Assembly (NCBI RefSeq): GCF_029945885.1
Contig: NZ_JAQSDK010000006.1
Span: 124,001-188,000, forward strand
Source: Brevundimonas sp.
GTDB taxonomy: Bacteria; Pseudomonadota; Alphaproteobacteria; Caulobacterales; Caulobacteraceae
Length of the DNA stretch: 64,000 bases
Direction: 5' to 3'
Shown here: one piece after another, positions 19,794 to 32,364 of the stretch
Layout of the letters: every line of letters begins with the position of its first letter
Numbering within the stretch: the stretch's first letter is position 1
The notes under the pieces: model-generated
The model's input: the letters and a program-made list of their open reading frames with translations, nothing else
The model's database searches: none
Told to the model about the DNA's origin: nothing
Made by a program: the position numbers and the translations under genes

Positions 19794-21145
19794 CGCATAA
19801 CGTCCTTCACAGCCTTGATGATCTTGTCCGCGCCCGGCAGGGACAGCACTTCCAGATTGGCGGCATAGGGCAGCGGCACGTCTTCCTGATGCACCCGCAG
19901 CGGCGGGGCGTCGAGATAGTCGAACGCGTGTTCGATGACCCGGGCCACGACCTCGGCCCCGACGCCCATCGGACCCCAGCCCTCTTCGGCGCTGACCAGA
20001 CGACTGGTCTTCTTGACGCTTTCGACGATGGTCTCATGGTCCAGCGGCCGCAGGGTGCGCAGGTCGATGACCTCGCAGCTGATGCCGTCTTCGGCCAGTT
20101 GCTCGGCGGCCTGCAGGGCGAAGCCGACCATGCGGCTGTGGGCGGTGATGGTGACGTCGGTGCCCTCGCGGCGCACCCTGGCCTTGCCGATCGGGACGAT
20201 CCAGTCCTCAAGCTCGGGCACGTCGAACTCGGTGCCGTACATCATCTCGTGTTCGAGGAAGACGATCGGGTTCGGGTCGCGGATCGCGGCCTTCAGCAGG
20301 CCCTTGGCATCGGCCGCATCATAGGGGGCGATGACCTTCAGGCCGGGCACCTGGGCGTACCAGGCCGAATAGTCCTGGCTGTGCTGGGCTCCGACGCGGC
20401 TTGCCGCGCCGTTGGGGCCGCGGAAGACGATGTCGGCGCGGATCTGGCCGCCCGACATATACAGGGTCTTGGCCGCCGAGTTGATGATGTGGTCGATCGC
20501 CTGCATGGCGAAGTTGAAGGTCATGAATTCGACGATCGGCTTCAACCCGGCCATGGCTGCGCCGACACCCAGACCGGCAAAGCCGTGCTCGGTGATCGGG
20601 GTGTCGACGACGCGGGTGTCGCCGAACTCCTGCAGCAGTTCACGGCTGACCTTGTAGGCCCCCTGGTACTGGGCGACCTCCTCGCCGATCAGGAAGACCT
20701 TGTCGTCGCGGCGCATCTCCTCGGCCATGGCGTCGCGCAGGGCGTCGCGGACCGTGGTGCGCACCATCTTCGTGCCTTCGGGAATCTCGGCGTCGCGCAG
20801 TTCGACCTTCGGCGCGGTCGGGGCCTTGGCGGGCTCTTCCTTGGAGGACTCCGCGGGCTCGGCCCCGGCGGTCACCTCTGCCTTCGGGGCGGGCGCAGCG
20901 GCCCCGTCCTCGCCCGCCAGACGGGCGATCGGCGTGTTCACCTTCACGTTCTCGGAGCCTTCAGCCACGAGAATTTCCAGCACCTCGCCCTCGTCGACGG
21001 CCTCGACCTCCATCGTCGCCTTGTCGGTCTCGATCTCGGCGATCACCTGGCCGGCGGAGACGGTGTCCCCGGCCTTGATGTGCCATTTGGTCAGCGTGCC
21101 CTCTTCCATCGTGGGGGACAGCGCCGGCATCAGAATGTCGGTCAC
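19790..21145 (-). CDS. pdhB: Pyruvate dehydrogenase E1 beta with N-terminal lipoyl domain
   Basis: [53 protein letters not shown] followed by E1beta ([36 protein letters not shown]). Confidence 0.95.
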   Translation of the reverse strand: MTDILMPALSPTMEEGTLTKWHIKAGDTVSAGQVIAEIETDKATMEVEAVDEGEVLEILVAEGSENVKVNTPIARLAGEDGAAAPAPKAEVTAGAEPAESSKEEPAKAPTAPKVELRDAEIPEGTKMVRTTVRDALRDAMAEEMRRDDKVFLIGEEVAQYQGAYKVSRELLQEFGDTRVVDTPITEHGFAGLGVGAAMAGLKPIVEFMTFNFAMQAIDHIINSAAKTLYMSGGQIRADIVFRGPNGAASRVGAQHSQDYSAWYAQVPGLKVIAPYDAADAKGLLKAAIRDPNPIVFLEHEMMYGTEFDVPELEDWIVPIGKARVRREGTDVTITAHSRMVGFALQAAEQLAEDGISCEVIDLRTLRPLDHETIVESVKKTSRLVSAEEGWGPMGVGAEVVARVIEHAFDYLDAPPLRVHQEDVPLPYAANLEVLSLPGADKIIKAVKDVMR

Positions 21146-22173
21146 GCTGAGGCCTCCACATAGACGTCGGTGTAGAGCTCGGACGGGTCCGGCTCCGGGC
21201 TTTCCTGGGCGAAGCGGACGGCCTCGGCGACGATGGCCTTGACCTCGGCGTCGATGGCCTTGAGCTCGTCCTCGGTGGCCTTGGCCTCCGTCAGCAGGAG
21301 TTTGATGTGATCGATCGGGTCGCGGGTCTTCTTGACCTCGTCGACCTCTTCCTTGGATCGGTATTTGGCCGGATCACTCATCGAGTGACCGCGATAGCGA
21401 TAGGTCTTCACCTCGAGGATGAAGGGGCCGCCCCCTTCCCTCGCCCGTTTGACCGCCTTGGCGACCGCGTCACGCACGGCCAGGACGTCCATGCCGTCGA
21501 CCTGTTCGCCGGGGATGCCGAAGCTGGCCCCGCGCTGGCTCAGGTCGGTCGTGGACGATGAGCGCTCGATGCTCGTGCCCATCGCATACTGGTTGTTCTC
21601 GATGATGTAGATGGCCGGCAGCTTCCACAGCTGGGCCATGTTGAAGCTCTCGTAGACCTGGCCCTGGTTGGCCGCGCCGTCGCCGAAATAGATGAAGGCG
21701 ACCGAGTCATCGCCGCGGTACCGCCCCGAGAAGGCCAGGCCGGTGCCGAGGGCCACCTGGGCCCCGACAATGCCGTGACCGCCGTAGAAGCCGGTGGCGG
21801 TGTCGAACATATGCATCGAGCCGCCCTTGCCCTTGGACGAGCCGCCCGACCGACCGGTCAGTTCGGCCATCACCTGGTTCGGGTCCATGCCGGCGGCCAG
21901 CATATGGCCGTGGTCACGGTAGCCGGTGATGATCTTGTCATGGCCCTGGCGCACGCTTTCCTGCACGCCCACGGCCACGGCTTCCTGGCCGATGTACAGG
22001 TGGCAGAAGCCGCCGATCAGGCCCATGCCATAGAGCTGGCCGGCCCGTTCCTCGAAGCGGCGGATCAGCACCATCTCGCGGTAGAAGCGCAGCAGGTCGT
22101 CTTTCGACGCCCCGGGCGTGTTCGGAATCTTCGCGGACTTTGAATCAGTCTTGGCGGCGGGGGCTTTCGCCAT
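21142..22173 (-). CDS. pdhA: Pyruvate dehydrogenase E1 alpha
   Basis: [35 protein letters not shown] motif [33 protein letters not shown]. Confidence 0.95.
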   Translation of the reverse strand: MAKAPAAKTDSKSAKIPNTPGASKDDLLRFYREMVLIRRFEERAGQLYGMGLIGGFCHLYIGQEAVAVGVQESVRQGHDKIITGYRDHGHMLAAGMDPNQVMAELTGRSGGSSKGKGGSMHMFDTATGFYGGHGIVGAQVALGTGLAFSGRYRGDDSVAFIYFGDGAANQGQVYESFNMAQLWKLPAIYIIENNQYAMGTSIERSSSTTDLSQRGASFGIPGEQVDGMDVLAVRDAVAKAVKRAREGGGPFILEVKTYRYRGHSMSDPAKYRSKEEVDEVKKTRDPIDHIKLLLTEAKATEDELKAIDAEVKAIVAEAVRFAQESPEPDPSELYTDVYVEASA

Positions 22174-22285
22174 CCGTCATCTCCCGGCTGGGCCCTGGTT
22201 GAAGGGCCTCTTGTCGTTACGGAAACGGGCTTTAGCAGCCTTCCTTCCCCAAAGGCAAAGCGCCCCGCCGGACTGTAACGAAAGT

Positions 22286-22690
22286 TCAGGACTTCCGGGA
22301 GGTTGCCCTGCCCTGGACCGCCGCCGGGGCGGTGTCGGTGATCGGGATCACATAGTCGCGAGGGTCGGCGTATCCGATGACGGCCCGGGCCCGTTCTTCC
22401 AGAAGGTCACGCGACAGGCTGTCGCTGCGCAGATAGCGCACGCGAACCTCAAGATCGCTGCGCTCGGCGACGATGCGGTTGAGTTGGGTTTCGCGCGCGT
22501 CCAGCAGCGCGTCGCGCTGGCCGCCGCTCAGCAGGCCACGCTGGCCCGTCAGGGCCTGGACGCCAAGATAGACCACCATCAGCAACAGGCAGGCAGACAG
22601 GGTGTAGGGCTTCATCCGTTCAGGCACCGCGGACGCTCCTTCTGAGCGCGAACTAGCAATGACTGAATCCTGACCGGAAATGCCTAACAA
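22286..22690 (-). CDS. FtsB/DivIC-like septum formation initiator
   Basis: One TM helix then coiled coil (ARETQLNRIVAERSDLEVRVRYLRSDSLSRDLLEERARAVIGYADPRDYVI) next to eno. A start at the internal Met (MKPYTLSACLLLM) is possible. Confidence 0.85.
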   Translation of the reverse strand: MLGISGQDSVIASSRSEGASAVPERMKPYTLSACLLLMVVYLGVQALTGQRGLLSGGQRDALLDARETQLNRIVAERSDLEVRVRYLRSDSLSRDLLEERARAVIGYADPRDYVIPITDTAPAAVQGRATSRKS

Positions 22691-22718
22691 ACCGTAGCTT
22701 GACCGTAGACTCTGCGAC

Positions 22719-24655
<1,937 letters not shown>

Positions 24656-24750
24656 GACGGGGCTCCGGTTTGTGTTCCGGAAGTACAACGCACGAAAACG
24701 GCGCGCGATGTCATCGCGCGCCGTCAATTCGTTCAAACCGATGGAAAGAC

Positions 24751-24933
24751 CTAGTCTTCCTTGGGCGTCATGACCTGACGACCGCGGTAGGTGCCGGTCT
24801 TCAGGTCGATGTGGTGCGAGCGACGCAGCTCGCCCGTGTCCTTGTCCTCGACATAGGGGTTGGCCCCCAGCGAGTCGTGGGCGCGGCGCATATTGCGACG
24901 CGAGGGCGATACTTTGCGCTTGGGAACAGCCAT
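24751..24933 (-). CDS. rpmF: 50S ribosomal protein L32
   Basis: [55 protein letters not shown]. Confidence 0.97.
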   Translation of the reverse strand: MAVPKRKVSPSRRNMRRAHDSLGANPYVEDKDTGELRRSHHIDLKTGTYRGRQVMTPKED

Positions 24934-25133
24934 GACCGTCTCGATCTCAGGGTCGGTGCGCCGGTGAGGACGCGAAAACAGATGCGGCGGCCCTCAGGAG
25001 AGCCGCCACGTGAGCGGGGGCTTATGCCGGAATGTCGGACCGGATTCAAGTGCCCTGCGCACGACAGTGGCTGTGGCCGTGTGACAGGCGTTCCGGACCG
25101 GAGCGGATGGTGCCCCCTGCCCGCCCGGCCCGC

Positions 25134-25679
25134 TCAGGCTGATTCGGCGGCGAGGTGCCGAATCAGCACGGTGAAGGCCAGGTCATCCCGCCGAGGCAGG
25201 CCGAAGCGCGGGTCAGTGGCCGGAAACGGGCGGGTCTCACCGGTGCGCCCATAGCCCAGCCGTTCGTACCAGGCGATCAGTTCGACACGCTGGATGATCA
25301 CGGTCATCTCCATCCGGCGGGCCCCGAACCGGGTGCGGGCCGCCGCCTCGGCCGCCGCCACCAGCCGTCGCCCGAGCCCCCCGGCCTGACGGGCGGGATC
25401 GACCGACAGCATGCCCAGATAGGCCAGGCCGTCGCCGCGGTCGGTGATCTGGACACAGCCGGCCAGATCGCCGTTCTGTTTCGCCAGCAGGATCAGCTGG
25501 GCCGGATCGGCCAGGGCCGCCTCCAGCGAGGGCCGGTCGATGCGTTGGCCGTCCAGCAGATCGGCTTCATGGGTCCAGCCGCGCCGGGCGCTGTCGCCGC
25601 GATAGGCCCCGTGCACAAGGGCCTGCAGCTCCGGAAGATCCGCGAGGGTCGCCTCGGTCAGGACAATGGCGTCAGACAT
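25134..25679 (-). CDS. GNAT family N-acetyltransferase
   Basis: YLGMLSVDPARQAGGLGRRLVAAAEAAARTRFGARRMEMTVIIQRVELIAWYERLGY. Confidence 0.92.
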   Translation of the reverse strand: MSDAIVLTEATLADLPELQALVHGAYRGDSARRGWTHEADLLDGQRIDRPSLEAALADPAQLILLAKQNGDLAGCVQITDRGDGLAYLGMLSVDPARQAGGLGRRLVAAAEAAARTRFGARRMEMTVIIQRVELIAWYERLGYGRTGETRPFPATDPRFGLPRRDDLAFTVLIRHLAAESA

Positions 25680-26784
25680 CGAGCAGCCGGCTCGCCACGG
25701 CCTCGCCGATGGCCATCGAACTGGTCAGGCCCGGGCTCTCGATCCCGAACAGGGCCATCAACCCATCCAGGCCGTGCACCTCGGGGCCGCAAAGCTGGAA
25801 ATCCGGCTGGGGCTCCCCGGCCCCGTGCAGCTTGGGCCGGATTCCGGCATAGTCAGCGCTCAGTGCGCCCTCGGGCAGGCCGGGCCAGAAGCGTCGGATA
25901 TAGTGGGCGAAGACCTCGGCCTTGGCCGGATCGACCGAATAGTCCTCGGTCTCGACGAATTCGAGATCGGGCCCGAACACGGCCTGGCCGCCCAGGTCCT
26001 TGCGATAGTGGGTGCCGAGGGCCCCGGCGATCGGCGGCGGATAGATCAGCCGCTCGAAAGGTGCCTTGCCGGTCAGGCGGAAATAGACGCCCTTGCCGAA
26101 ATGACCGGCCGGGATGTGGTCGGCCGGATAGCCCTCGATGCGCGCGGCCACGGCCTGGGCCTGCAATCCCGCCGCCGTGACCAGCAGGCGGGTGGTCAGG
26201 CTCGTTCCGCCCTCCCCGCCTGCCGTGATGGTGAAGCCGCCGTCCGCCAGGGGGGCAGCCCGTTCGAACGGGGTCGAGACCACCACCGAACCGCCGGCGT
26301 CCGCGATCTCGCCCTCCAGCGCCGACATATAGCCGTGGCTGTCGAACACCCCGCTCTCGGGGGACAGGATGGCGGCGTGGGCGTTCAGCCCCGGCTCCAG
26401 CGCCCGGGCCTCGGCCCCGGTCAGATGTTTCAGCCCTTCGACGCCATTTATCGTCGCCTGCTGGAAGATGGCCTCGATCCGCGCGACCTCGTCTTCCTGC
26501 GTGGCCACAACCAGCTTGCCGCATTTGCGGTAGTCGACCTTGCGGCTCTCGAGGAAGGCATAGAGGGCGCGCCGGCCCTCGATGCAGAACCGGGCCTTCA
26601 GCGATCCGGTCGGATAGTAGAGACCGCCGTGGATGACCTCGGAATTGCGCGAGGACACGCCCTGGCCGATGTGCGCGGCCTGCTCCAGAACCAGGACCGT
26701 CAGGCCACGCCGGGCCAGGGCCCGGCCACAGGCCAGGCCGACGGCCCCGGCCCCGACCACGGTGGCGTCGAAATCAAAGCTCAT
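25672..26784 (-). CDS. NAD(P)/FAD-dependent oxidoreductase (L-2-hydroxyglutarate oxidase-like)
   Basis: DATVVGAGAVGLACGRALARRGLTVLVLEQAAHIGQGVSSRNSEVIHGGLYYPTGSLKARFCIEG. Confidence 0.9.
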   Translation of the reverse strand: MSFDFDATVVGAGAVGLACGRALARRGLTVLVLEQAAHIGQGVSSRNSEVIHGGLYYPTGSLKARFCIEGRRALYAFLESRKVDYRKCGKLVVATQEDEVARIEAIFQQATINGVEGLKHLTGAEARALEPGLNAHAAILSPESGVFDSHGYMSALEGEIADAGGSVVVSTPFERAAPLADGGFTITAGGEGGTSLTTRLLVTAAGLQAQAVAARIEGYPADHIPAGHFGKGVYFRLTGKAPFERLIYPPPIAGALGTHYRKDLGGQAVFGPDLEFVETEDYSVDPAKAEVFAHYIRRFWPGLPEGALSADYAGIRPKLHGAGEPQPDFQLCGPEVHGLDGLMALFGIESPGLTSSMAIGEAVASRLLDV

Positions 26785-27236
26785 GGTTTCGCCCCATAGC
26801 GCCGTCTGGCCTCGGCCTCGAAACTGCCGATCAGGGCCGAGACCGCGCGGTCGAAATTGGCCTGGAGCATGGCGTTCAGGATCGGGGATTTGAAGGCGAA
26901 ATCGATCATGAACTCCAGCCGCGTACCGCCGGGATCAGGATGGAAGGTCCAGCGATTCTTCAGATGCCGGAACGGACCGCGGATCAGGCCGACCTCGACC
27001 ATCGGCACGCTCCGGTCATGACGCACCCAGGTCGAGAACCGTTCGGTCAGGAAGGAAAAGCCGACCTGGGCCTCGGCGTCCAGCACCGTTACGGCGAGGG
27101 ATTCGTCGCGCCGGTTCCAGACGCGCATGGCGGTGACCCATTTGACGAAGCGGGGATAGGCCTCGACGTCGGCAACCAGCGCGGCCAACTGTTCGGGCGC
27201 ATAGGGCAGGACGCGGGTGACGCGGTGCGCGGTCAA
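26781..27236 (-). CDS. RatA/COQ10-like START domain protein (ubiquinone-binding)
   Basis: HRVTRVLPYAPEQLAALVADVEAYPRFVKWVTAMRV. Start set at TTG 27236 to avoid overlapping lipA (ORF track starts at 27302). Confidence 0.85.
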   Translation of the reverse strand: MTAHRVTRVLPYAPEQLAALVADVEAYPRFVKWVTAMRVWNRRDESLAVTVLDAEAQVGFSFLTERFSTWVRHDRSVPMVEVGLIRGPFRHLKNRWTFHPDPGGTRLEFMIDFAFKSPILNAMLQANFDRAVSALIGSFEAEARRRYGAKP

Positions 27237-27243
27237 GTCCGGG

Positions 27244-28206
27244 TCAGCGTCCAGTCTGGGCCAGTCGGGCGGCACGCAGCCGGGCGAAATCGTCGCCGGC
27301 ATGGTGCGAACTGCGGGTCAGCGGGCTGGACGAGACCATCAGGAAGCCCTTGGCCCGGGCGATGGCCTCATAGGCCTTGAACTCGTCAGGGGTCACGAAC
27401 CGGTCGATGGCCGCATGTTTGCGCGTCGGCTGCAGATACTGGCCGATGGTGATGAAATCGACGCCGGCGGACCGCATGTCGTCCATCACCTGCATGACCT
27501 CCTCGCGGGTCTCGCCCAGGCCGACCATGATGCCGGACTTGGTGAACTGGTTCGGATCGCGTTCCTTGACCATCTGCAGCAGGCGCAGGCTGTGGAAGTA
27601 GCGCGCCCCGGGACGGATCTTCAGATACAGCCGCGGCACGGTCTCGAGGTTGTGATTGAACACGTCCGGCGTGGCGTCGATCATCACCTCGGACGCCCCG
27701 TCCTTGCGCAGGAAGTCGGGCGTCAGGATCTCGATGGTGGTGTTCGGGGCCTGCAGCCGGATCTGGCGCACGACCTCGGCGAAATGGGCGGCCCCGCCGT
27801 CGGCGAGGTCATCACGATCGACGCTGGTAATGACCACATGGTTCAGACCCAGCTGGGCCACGGCCAGGCCGACCTTGCCGGGCTCTTCCGGATCCAGCGG
27901 CTGCGGCAGACCGGTCTTGACGTTGCAGAAGGCGCAGGCCCGCGTGCAGGTGTCGCCCATGATCATCAGGGTGGCGTGCTTCTGGCTCCAGCATTCGCCG
28001 ATATTGGGGCAGGCGGCCTCCTCGCAGACGGTGACCAGCCCCTTGTCCTTCACGATGGCCTTGGTGGCATTGTACTGGCCCGACCCCGGGGCCTTGACCC
28101 GCAGCCAGTCGGGCTTGCGCAGGACCGCGCTCTCCGGCCGATTCTGCTTCTCGGGGTGACGAAGCTCGGCGGGGGTCTTGGTCAGGGTGTCGATGAGAGT
28201 GACCAT
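27244..28206 (-). CDS. lipA: Lipoyl synthase
   Basis: [38 protein letters not shown]: CxxxxxC and radical SAM CxxxCxxC. Confidence 0.97.
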   Translation of the reverse strand: MVTLIDTLTKTPAELRHPEKQNRPESAVLRKPDWLRVKAPGSGQYNATKAIVKDKGLVTVCEEAACPNIGECWSQKHATLMIMGDTCTRACAFCNVKTGLPQPLDPEEPGKVGLAVAQLGLNHVVITSVDRDDLADGGAAHFAEVVRQIRLQAPNTTIEILTPDFLRKDGASEVMIDATPDVFNHNLETVPRLYLKIRPGARYFHSLRLLQMVKERDPNQFTKSGIMVGLGETREEVMQVMDDMRSAGVDFITIGQYLQPTRKHAAIDRFVTPDEFKAYEAIARAKGFLMVSSSPLTRSSHHAGDDFARLRAARLAQTGR

Positions 28207-28292
28207 CGAGGGCGTGCAGGCTCCTGTACGTAAAGCCGCTATGTCGTCCTTCCGGCCCGCGAAGGCAAGGTGCCGGTCGCTTCAGTCTTGTC

Positions 28293-29951
28293 GTGGTCAC
28301 GCGGCGTAACACACCTTTTCAATCCCCTGCGTCGGTTCTAGGCTCCCCGTTGATGAATACGAGAGGGCAGTCAGTCCTCCGAAGGAGGAAATGCTTGCGG
28401 GCTGCCCTGAACCCCGAGGCGAGCGAGGAACCGATCTTCGACGCCCTGATCGCGGCGCGAGAGCGGTTCGGCGACAAGGAGATCCTGGAGGACCAGGATC
28501 GCAATCCCCTCACCTATACCGGCCTGATCCGCGCCGCCTTCGTGCTGGGACGCAAGATCGCGGCCCTGACCGAGCCCGGCGAACGGGTCGGCATCCTCTT
28601 GCCGTCCAGTGCCGGCGTGGTCGTGACCTTCTTTGGTCTGCACGCCTATGGCCGGGTGCCGGTCATGCTCAATTTCACCTCGGGCGAGCGCAATCTGAAG
28701 GCGGCGATCAAGGCCTCCGGGGTCAAGCGTGTCCTGTCGGCGCGTCGTTTCGTTACCCAGGCCAAGCTCGAGGCGCTGATCGATGATCTGGCGACCGTGA
28801 CCGAGATCGTCTGGCTCGACGACCTGCGCCAGACCGTCGGCCTCCAGGATAAATTGTTCGGCCTGATGGCCGGATTTTTCCCGAATCGTTTCCGGGTGGC
28901 GACCGCCCCGTCGGATCCGGGCGTCGTCCTGTTCACCTCCGGCAGTTTCGGCGCGCCCAAGGGCGTGGTCCTGAGCCAGTCCAACCTCGTGTCGAACGTG
29001 CGTCAGGTGGCCAGCCATATCGCGCTGGACCCTGACTGGGTGGTGTTCAATCCCCTGCCGACCTTCCACTGCTTCGGCCTGACCGGCGGTGTGATGCTGC
29101 CGGTGCTGACAGGGATGAAGGCGTTCCAGTACCCGTCGCCGCTGCACGCCAAGCAGATTGTCGAACTGTTGCCCCAGGTGAAGGCGTCGATCCTGTTCGC
29201 CACCGACACCTTCCTGAACCAGTATGCGCGCGTCGCCGGGCCCGATGATTTCTCGACCCTGCAGTTCGTCGTCGCCGGGGCCGAGCGGGTGCGGGACGAA
29301 ACCCACCACCTGTTCAACACCAAATTCGGCGGCGTGAAGCTGCTCGAGGGTTATGGGGCCACCGAGGCGGCCCCGGTCGTGGCGGTCAACCATCCGGACC
29401 GCAACCGCCCCGGCAGCGTCGGCCAGATGCTGCCTGGCATGGAATGGCGTACCGAGCCGGTCGAGGGTATCACCGGCGGCGGCCGTCTGTTCGTGCGCGG
29501 TCCCAACGTCATGCGGGGTTATATGTCCGCCGACGATCCGCGTGTGATCGAGCCGCTGCAGGGCGGATGGCATGACACCGGCGATATCGTGGATATCGAC
29601 GCGGACGGCTATGTCAGCATTCTCGGACGGGTCAAACGGTTCGCCAAGATCGGCGGCGAGATGGTTTCCCTGGCGGCGGTCGAGGGACTGGCGGCGGCGG
29701 TCTGGCCGGAGTCACGGCATGCCGTTGTGTCCATCCCCGACAGCCGCAAGGGCGAGAAACTGGTGCTGGTGACCGATCGGATGGACGCCGAAAGTTCCCG
29801 GCTCAGCGAATGGGCCCGCGAACATGGGGCTCCCGATCTGGCCGTGCCGAAGAAGATCGTTCGCCTTGCCGAGGTGCCGGTGCTGGGCACGGGCAAGACC
29901 GACTATGTCGGGATCCAGAAACTGGTCGAGACCGAAGCCAGGGCCGCGTGA
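28293..29951 (+). CDS. AMP-binding acyl-ACP/acyl-CoA synthetase (Aas-like)
   Basis: VVLFTSGSFGAPKGVVLSQSNLVSNVRQVASHI; LLEGYGATEAAPVVAVN; WHDTGDIVDIDADGYVSILGRVKRFAKIGGEMV. True start may be at or after 28353. Confidence 0.88.
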   Translation: MVTRRNTPFQSPASVLGSPLMNTRGQSVLRRRKCLRAALNPEASEEPIFDALIAARERFGDKEILEDQDRNPLTYTGLIRAAFVLGRKIAALTEPGERVGILLPSSAGVVVTFFGLHAYGRVPVMLNFTSGERNLKAAIKASGVKRVLSARRFVTQAKLEALIDDLATVTEIVWLDDLRQTVGLQDKLFGLMAGFFPNRFRVATAPSDPGVVLFTSGSFGAPKGVVLSQSNLVSNVRQVASHIALDPDWVVFNPLPTFHCFGLTGGVMLPVLTGMKAFQYPSPLHAKQIVELLPQVKASILFATDTFLNQYARVAGPDDFSTLQFVVAGAERVRDETHHLFNTKFGGVKLLEGYGATEAAPVVAVNHPDRNRPGSVGQMLPGMEWRTEPVEGITGGGRLFVRGPNVMRGYMSADDPRVIEPLQGGWHDTGDIVDIDADGYVSILGRVKRFAKIGGEMVSLAAVEGLAAAVWPESRHAVVSIPDSRKGEKLVLVTDRMDAESSRLSEWAREHGAPDLAVPKKIVRLAEVPVLGTGKTDYVGIQKLVETEARAA

Positions 29952-30033
29952 CGACCGGTTGGTTGACTGTAACAGAGTTAGTTTCAGTATGGTCGTAGGT
30001 CAGCTTCGGCCGGTATCGCAAGGACACGCCACC

Positions 30034-30450
30034 ATGAGTCTGTTTTCCAGATTTGATTCCTACGCGCCCAGAGTGCTGTCCGGCCTGCGCATTGCCGCCG
30101 GCCTGATGTTCATGCAGCACGGCACCCAAAAGATCTTCGGCTTTCCCGCTGAGGCCATGGGACCATTCAACCTTGCCAGCCAGATGGGCGTCGGCGGGGT
30201 TCTGGAGCTGGTCGGCGGTGCGCTGATCGTGATCGGCCTGTTCACCCGACCGGTCGCCTTCATTCTGTCCGGCATGATGGCCGTGGCCTATTTCCAGATG
30301 CACTGGCAGTTCGGGGCGGGCTCGCCCTTCCCGCTGGTCAATCACGGTGAGCTGGCGGCCCTGTACTGCTGGGTCTTCCTGTATCTGGTCTTCGCCGGAC
30401 CGGGGGCCTGGGCCGTCGACAACCATCTGAACGGGCGCCGCCGCTTCTGA
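30034..30450 (+). CDS. DoxX family membrane protein
   Basis: RIAAGLMFMQHGTQKIFGFP..ELVGGALIVIGLFTRPVAFILSGMMAVAYFQMH. Confidence 0.92.
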   Translation: MSLFSRFDSYAPRVLSGLRIAAGLMFMQHGTQKIFGFPAEAMGPFNLASQMGVGGVLELVGGALIVIGLFTRPVAFILSGMMAVAYFQMHWQFGAGSPFPLVNHGELAALYCWVFLYLVFAGPGAWAVDNHLNGRRRF

Positions 30451-31206
30451 TCAGCCGATCCGGACCCCGGTCATCGAGATCGATCCGCCTTCAATGACAT
30501 CGTTGAAGAAGCGGATCGCCTCGCCCGGGGTCTGCTGCGCGGCGACATAGAGCAGCGGCAGGAAATGATCGTCACTCGGCACGCTCAGCCGGGCGTCGGG
30601 TGTCAGATCCATCCAGTCGATCAGGGCTTCATGATCGCCGTCCCGCAGGGCTGCCTTGACCCGATCGTTGAAGGTGGCTGCCCAGTCATAGGGTTCGCCG
30701 CCGTCGTGTTTCCAGGTCCGGAGATTGTGCACGAAATCCCCTGATCCGGCGATGACAATGCCCTCGTCCCGCAGCGGATGCAGACGCCGTGCGAGGTCAT
30801 AGTGGCCGCGGGCGTCCAGCGCTTGATCCAGCGACAACTGCACCACCGGCACATCGGCCTCGGGCCAGGCATGGGTCAGCACTGACCATGTCCCGTGATC
30901 CAGCCCCCAGACTTCCGTCGGCACGGCCCCGGTCAGGTCGGCCACCCGCGCGGCCAGGGCCGGGGACCCCGGTGCCGGATACTGCATCGCGTGAAGGGCG
31001 TCGGGAAAACCACCGAAATCATGGATGGTTTCGGGATGCGCCTGGGCCGTGACCGCGGCACCATCGGTCTCCCAGTGGGCCGAGACCATGAGCACGCCCG
31101 CGGGCTTGCCGATCGCCTCGCCGAGATCGCGCCAGGCGGCGGCATAGGGGCCACCCAGCGCGTTCATCGGGGAGCCGTGGCCGAAGAAGACCGCGGGTTG
31201 GCGCAT
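30451..31206 (-). CDS. ygiD: Class III extradiol dioxygenase, 4,5-DOPA dioxygenase-like
   Basis: AVFFGHGSPMNAL; VLMVSAHWETDGAAVTA; EVWGLDHGTWSVLTHAWPEADVPVVQLSLD. Confidence 0.92.
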   Translation of the reverse strand: MRQPAVFFGHGSPMNALGGPYAAAWRDLGEAIGKPAGVLMVSAHWETDGAAVTAQAHPETIHDFGGFPDALHAMQYPAPGSPALAARVADLTGAVPTEVWGLDHGTWSVLTHAWPEADVPVVQLSLDQALDARGHYDLARRLHPLRDEGIVIAGSGDFVHNLRTWKHDGGEPYDWAATFNDRVKAALRDGDHEALIDWMDLTPDARLSVPSDDHFLPLLYVAAQQTPGEAIRFFNDVIEGGSISMTGVRIG

Positions 31207-31808
31207 CAGCCGTGCAGTTTGGCGGCGGTCTCGGCGACATAGCGGCCCTGAAAGCGGGCCCCTTCCAGCTCATTGGCGCTGGGCATGCGCGAGCCGTCGC
31301 CGCCGGTAATGGTGCTGGCACCGTAGGGGGTGCCGCCGGTGATCTCGTCCAGCGTCATCTGGCCGGCCCAGGCATAGGGCAGGCCCGCCACCACCATTCC
31401 GTGGTGCAGCAGGGTCTGGATCATGCCGATCAGGGTCGTCTCATTGCCGCCGTGCTGGGTGGCACTGGAGGTAAAGGCACTGCCGACCTTGCCGACCATC
31501 TGGCCCTTGAACCAGAGGCCCCCGGTCTGGTCGAGGAAGCTGCGCATCTGCGAGGCGGCGGTGCCGAACCGGGTCCCGGCCCCGATGATGACGGCGTCAT
31601 AGTCGCCAAGCTCATCCACCGAGGCGATCGGGGCGGCCTGGTCCATCTTGTAGCCGGACTTGCGCGCCAGGTCGTCCGGCACGGTTTCGGGGACGCGTTT
31701 GATGTCGACGACGGCCCCCTCGACCTGACGTGCGCCCTCGGCGACGGCCTCGGCCATGGCTTCGATGTGGCCGTAGGTGGAGTGATAGAGAACCAGAATT
31801 TTCGGCAT
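31206..31808 (-). CDS. wrbA: NAD(P)H:quinone oxidoreductase, WrbA type
   Basis: [82 protein letters not shown]. Confidence 0.95.
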   Translation of the reverse strand: MPKILVLYHSTYGHIEAMAEAVAEGARQVEGAVVDIKRVPETVPDDLARKSGYKMDQAAPIASVDELGDYDAVIIGAGTRFGTAASQMRSFLDQTGGLWFKGQMVGKVGSAFTSSATQHGGNETTLIGMIQTLLHHGMVVAGLPYAWAGQMTLDEITGGTPYGASTITGGDGSRMPSANELEGARFQGRYVAETAAKLHG

Positions 31809-31896
31809 TGCGCCCTCCGTGAAAGATGACGGCGCTATTCGTAACAGCACCAGTAGCGGATGTGGGCCGCATCCGCCGCGGTGCAAGGGGTCGGAT

Positions 31897-32364
31897 TCAG
31901 ATTTCCATGCGGCGAGCCAGCGGACAGACCCGGTCATAGAAGGCGCGATCGGCCGGAACGCTCCCGCCCCGCGACAATCGGAAGCGATGTTCGATGATCA
32001 TGGCCTGCTGTTCGATGTTCAGCGCGTCCCAGTCGCAGGTGTCACCCAGCGGATAATGATAGGCCGCCGGGCGGTCGCCGGCGCGCAGCTTGCCGGTCAG
32101 CAGATTGACTCCGATGGCGACCTGCCAGACGTGGGCCAGTTCGTGAACAAAGGTGGCCTGTCGAAACAGTGGCCCCACCGCCAGGTCCTCAGGCAGGGTC
32201 CGGCGCGGCCAGATGATCCAGTCGCGCCCGAACCAGCGCCCGGCCACGAAGGCGCGGAGGAAGGGCCAGGGCGCGGCCAGGATGCGGACCCGGGCCGGAT
32301 CGAGGGCATCGCCGAACACCTCCACCGCCAGATCGGCCTCGCCGGGTGTCAGGCCGCGGATCAC
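31897..32364 (-). CDS. HExxH-containing protein (DUF4157/vgr-related-like)
   Basis: GTG start; motif [16 protein letters not shown]. Start overlaps the peptidase stop by 4 nt. Confidence 0.7.
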   Translation of the reverse strand: MIRGLTPGEADLAVEVFGDALDPARVRILAAPWPFLRAFVAGRWFGRDWIIWPRRTLPEDLAVGPLFRQATFVHELAHVWQVAIGVNLLTGKLRAGDRPAAYHYPLGDTCDWDALNIEQQAMIIEHRFRLSRGGSVPADRAFYDRVCPLARRMEI

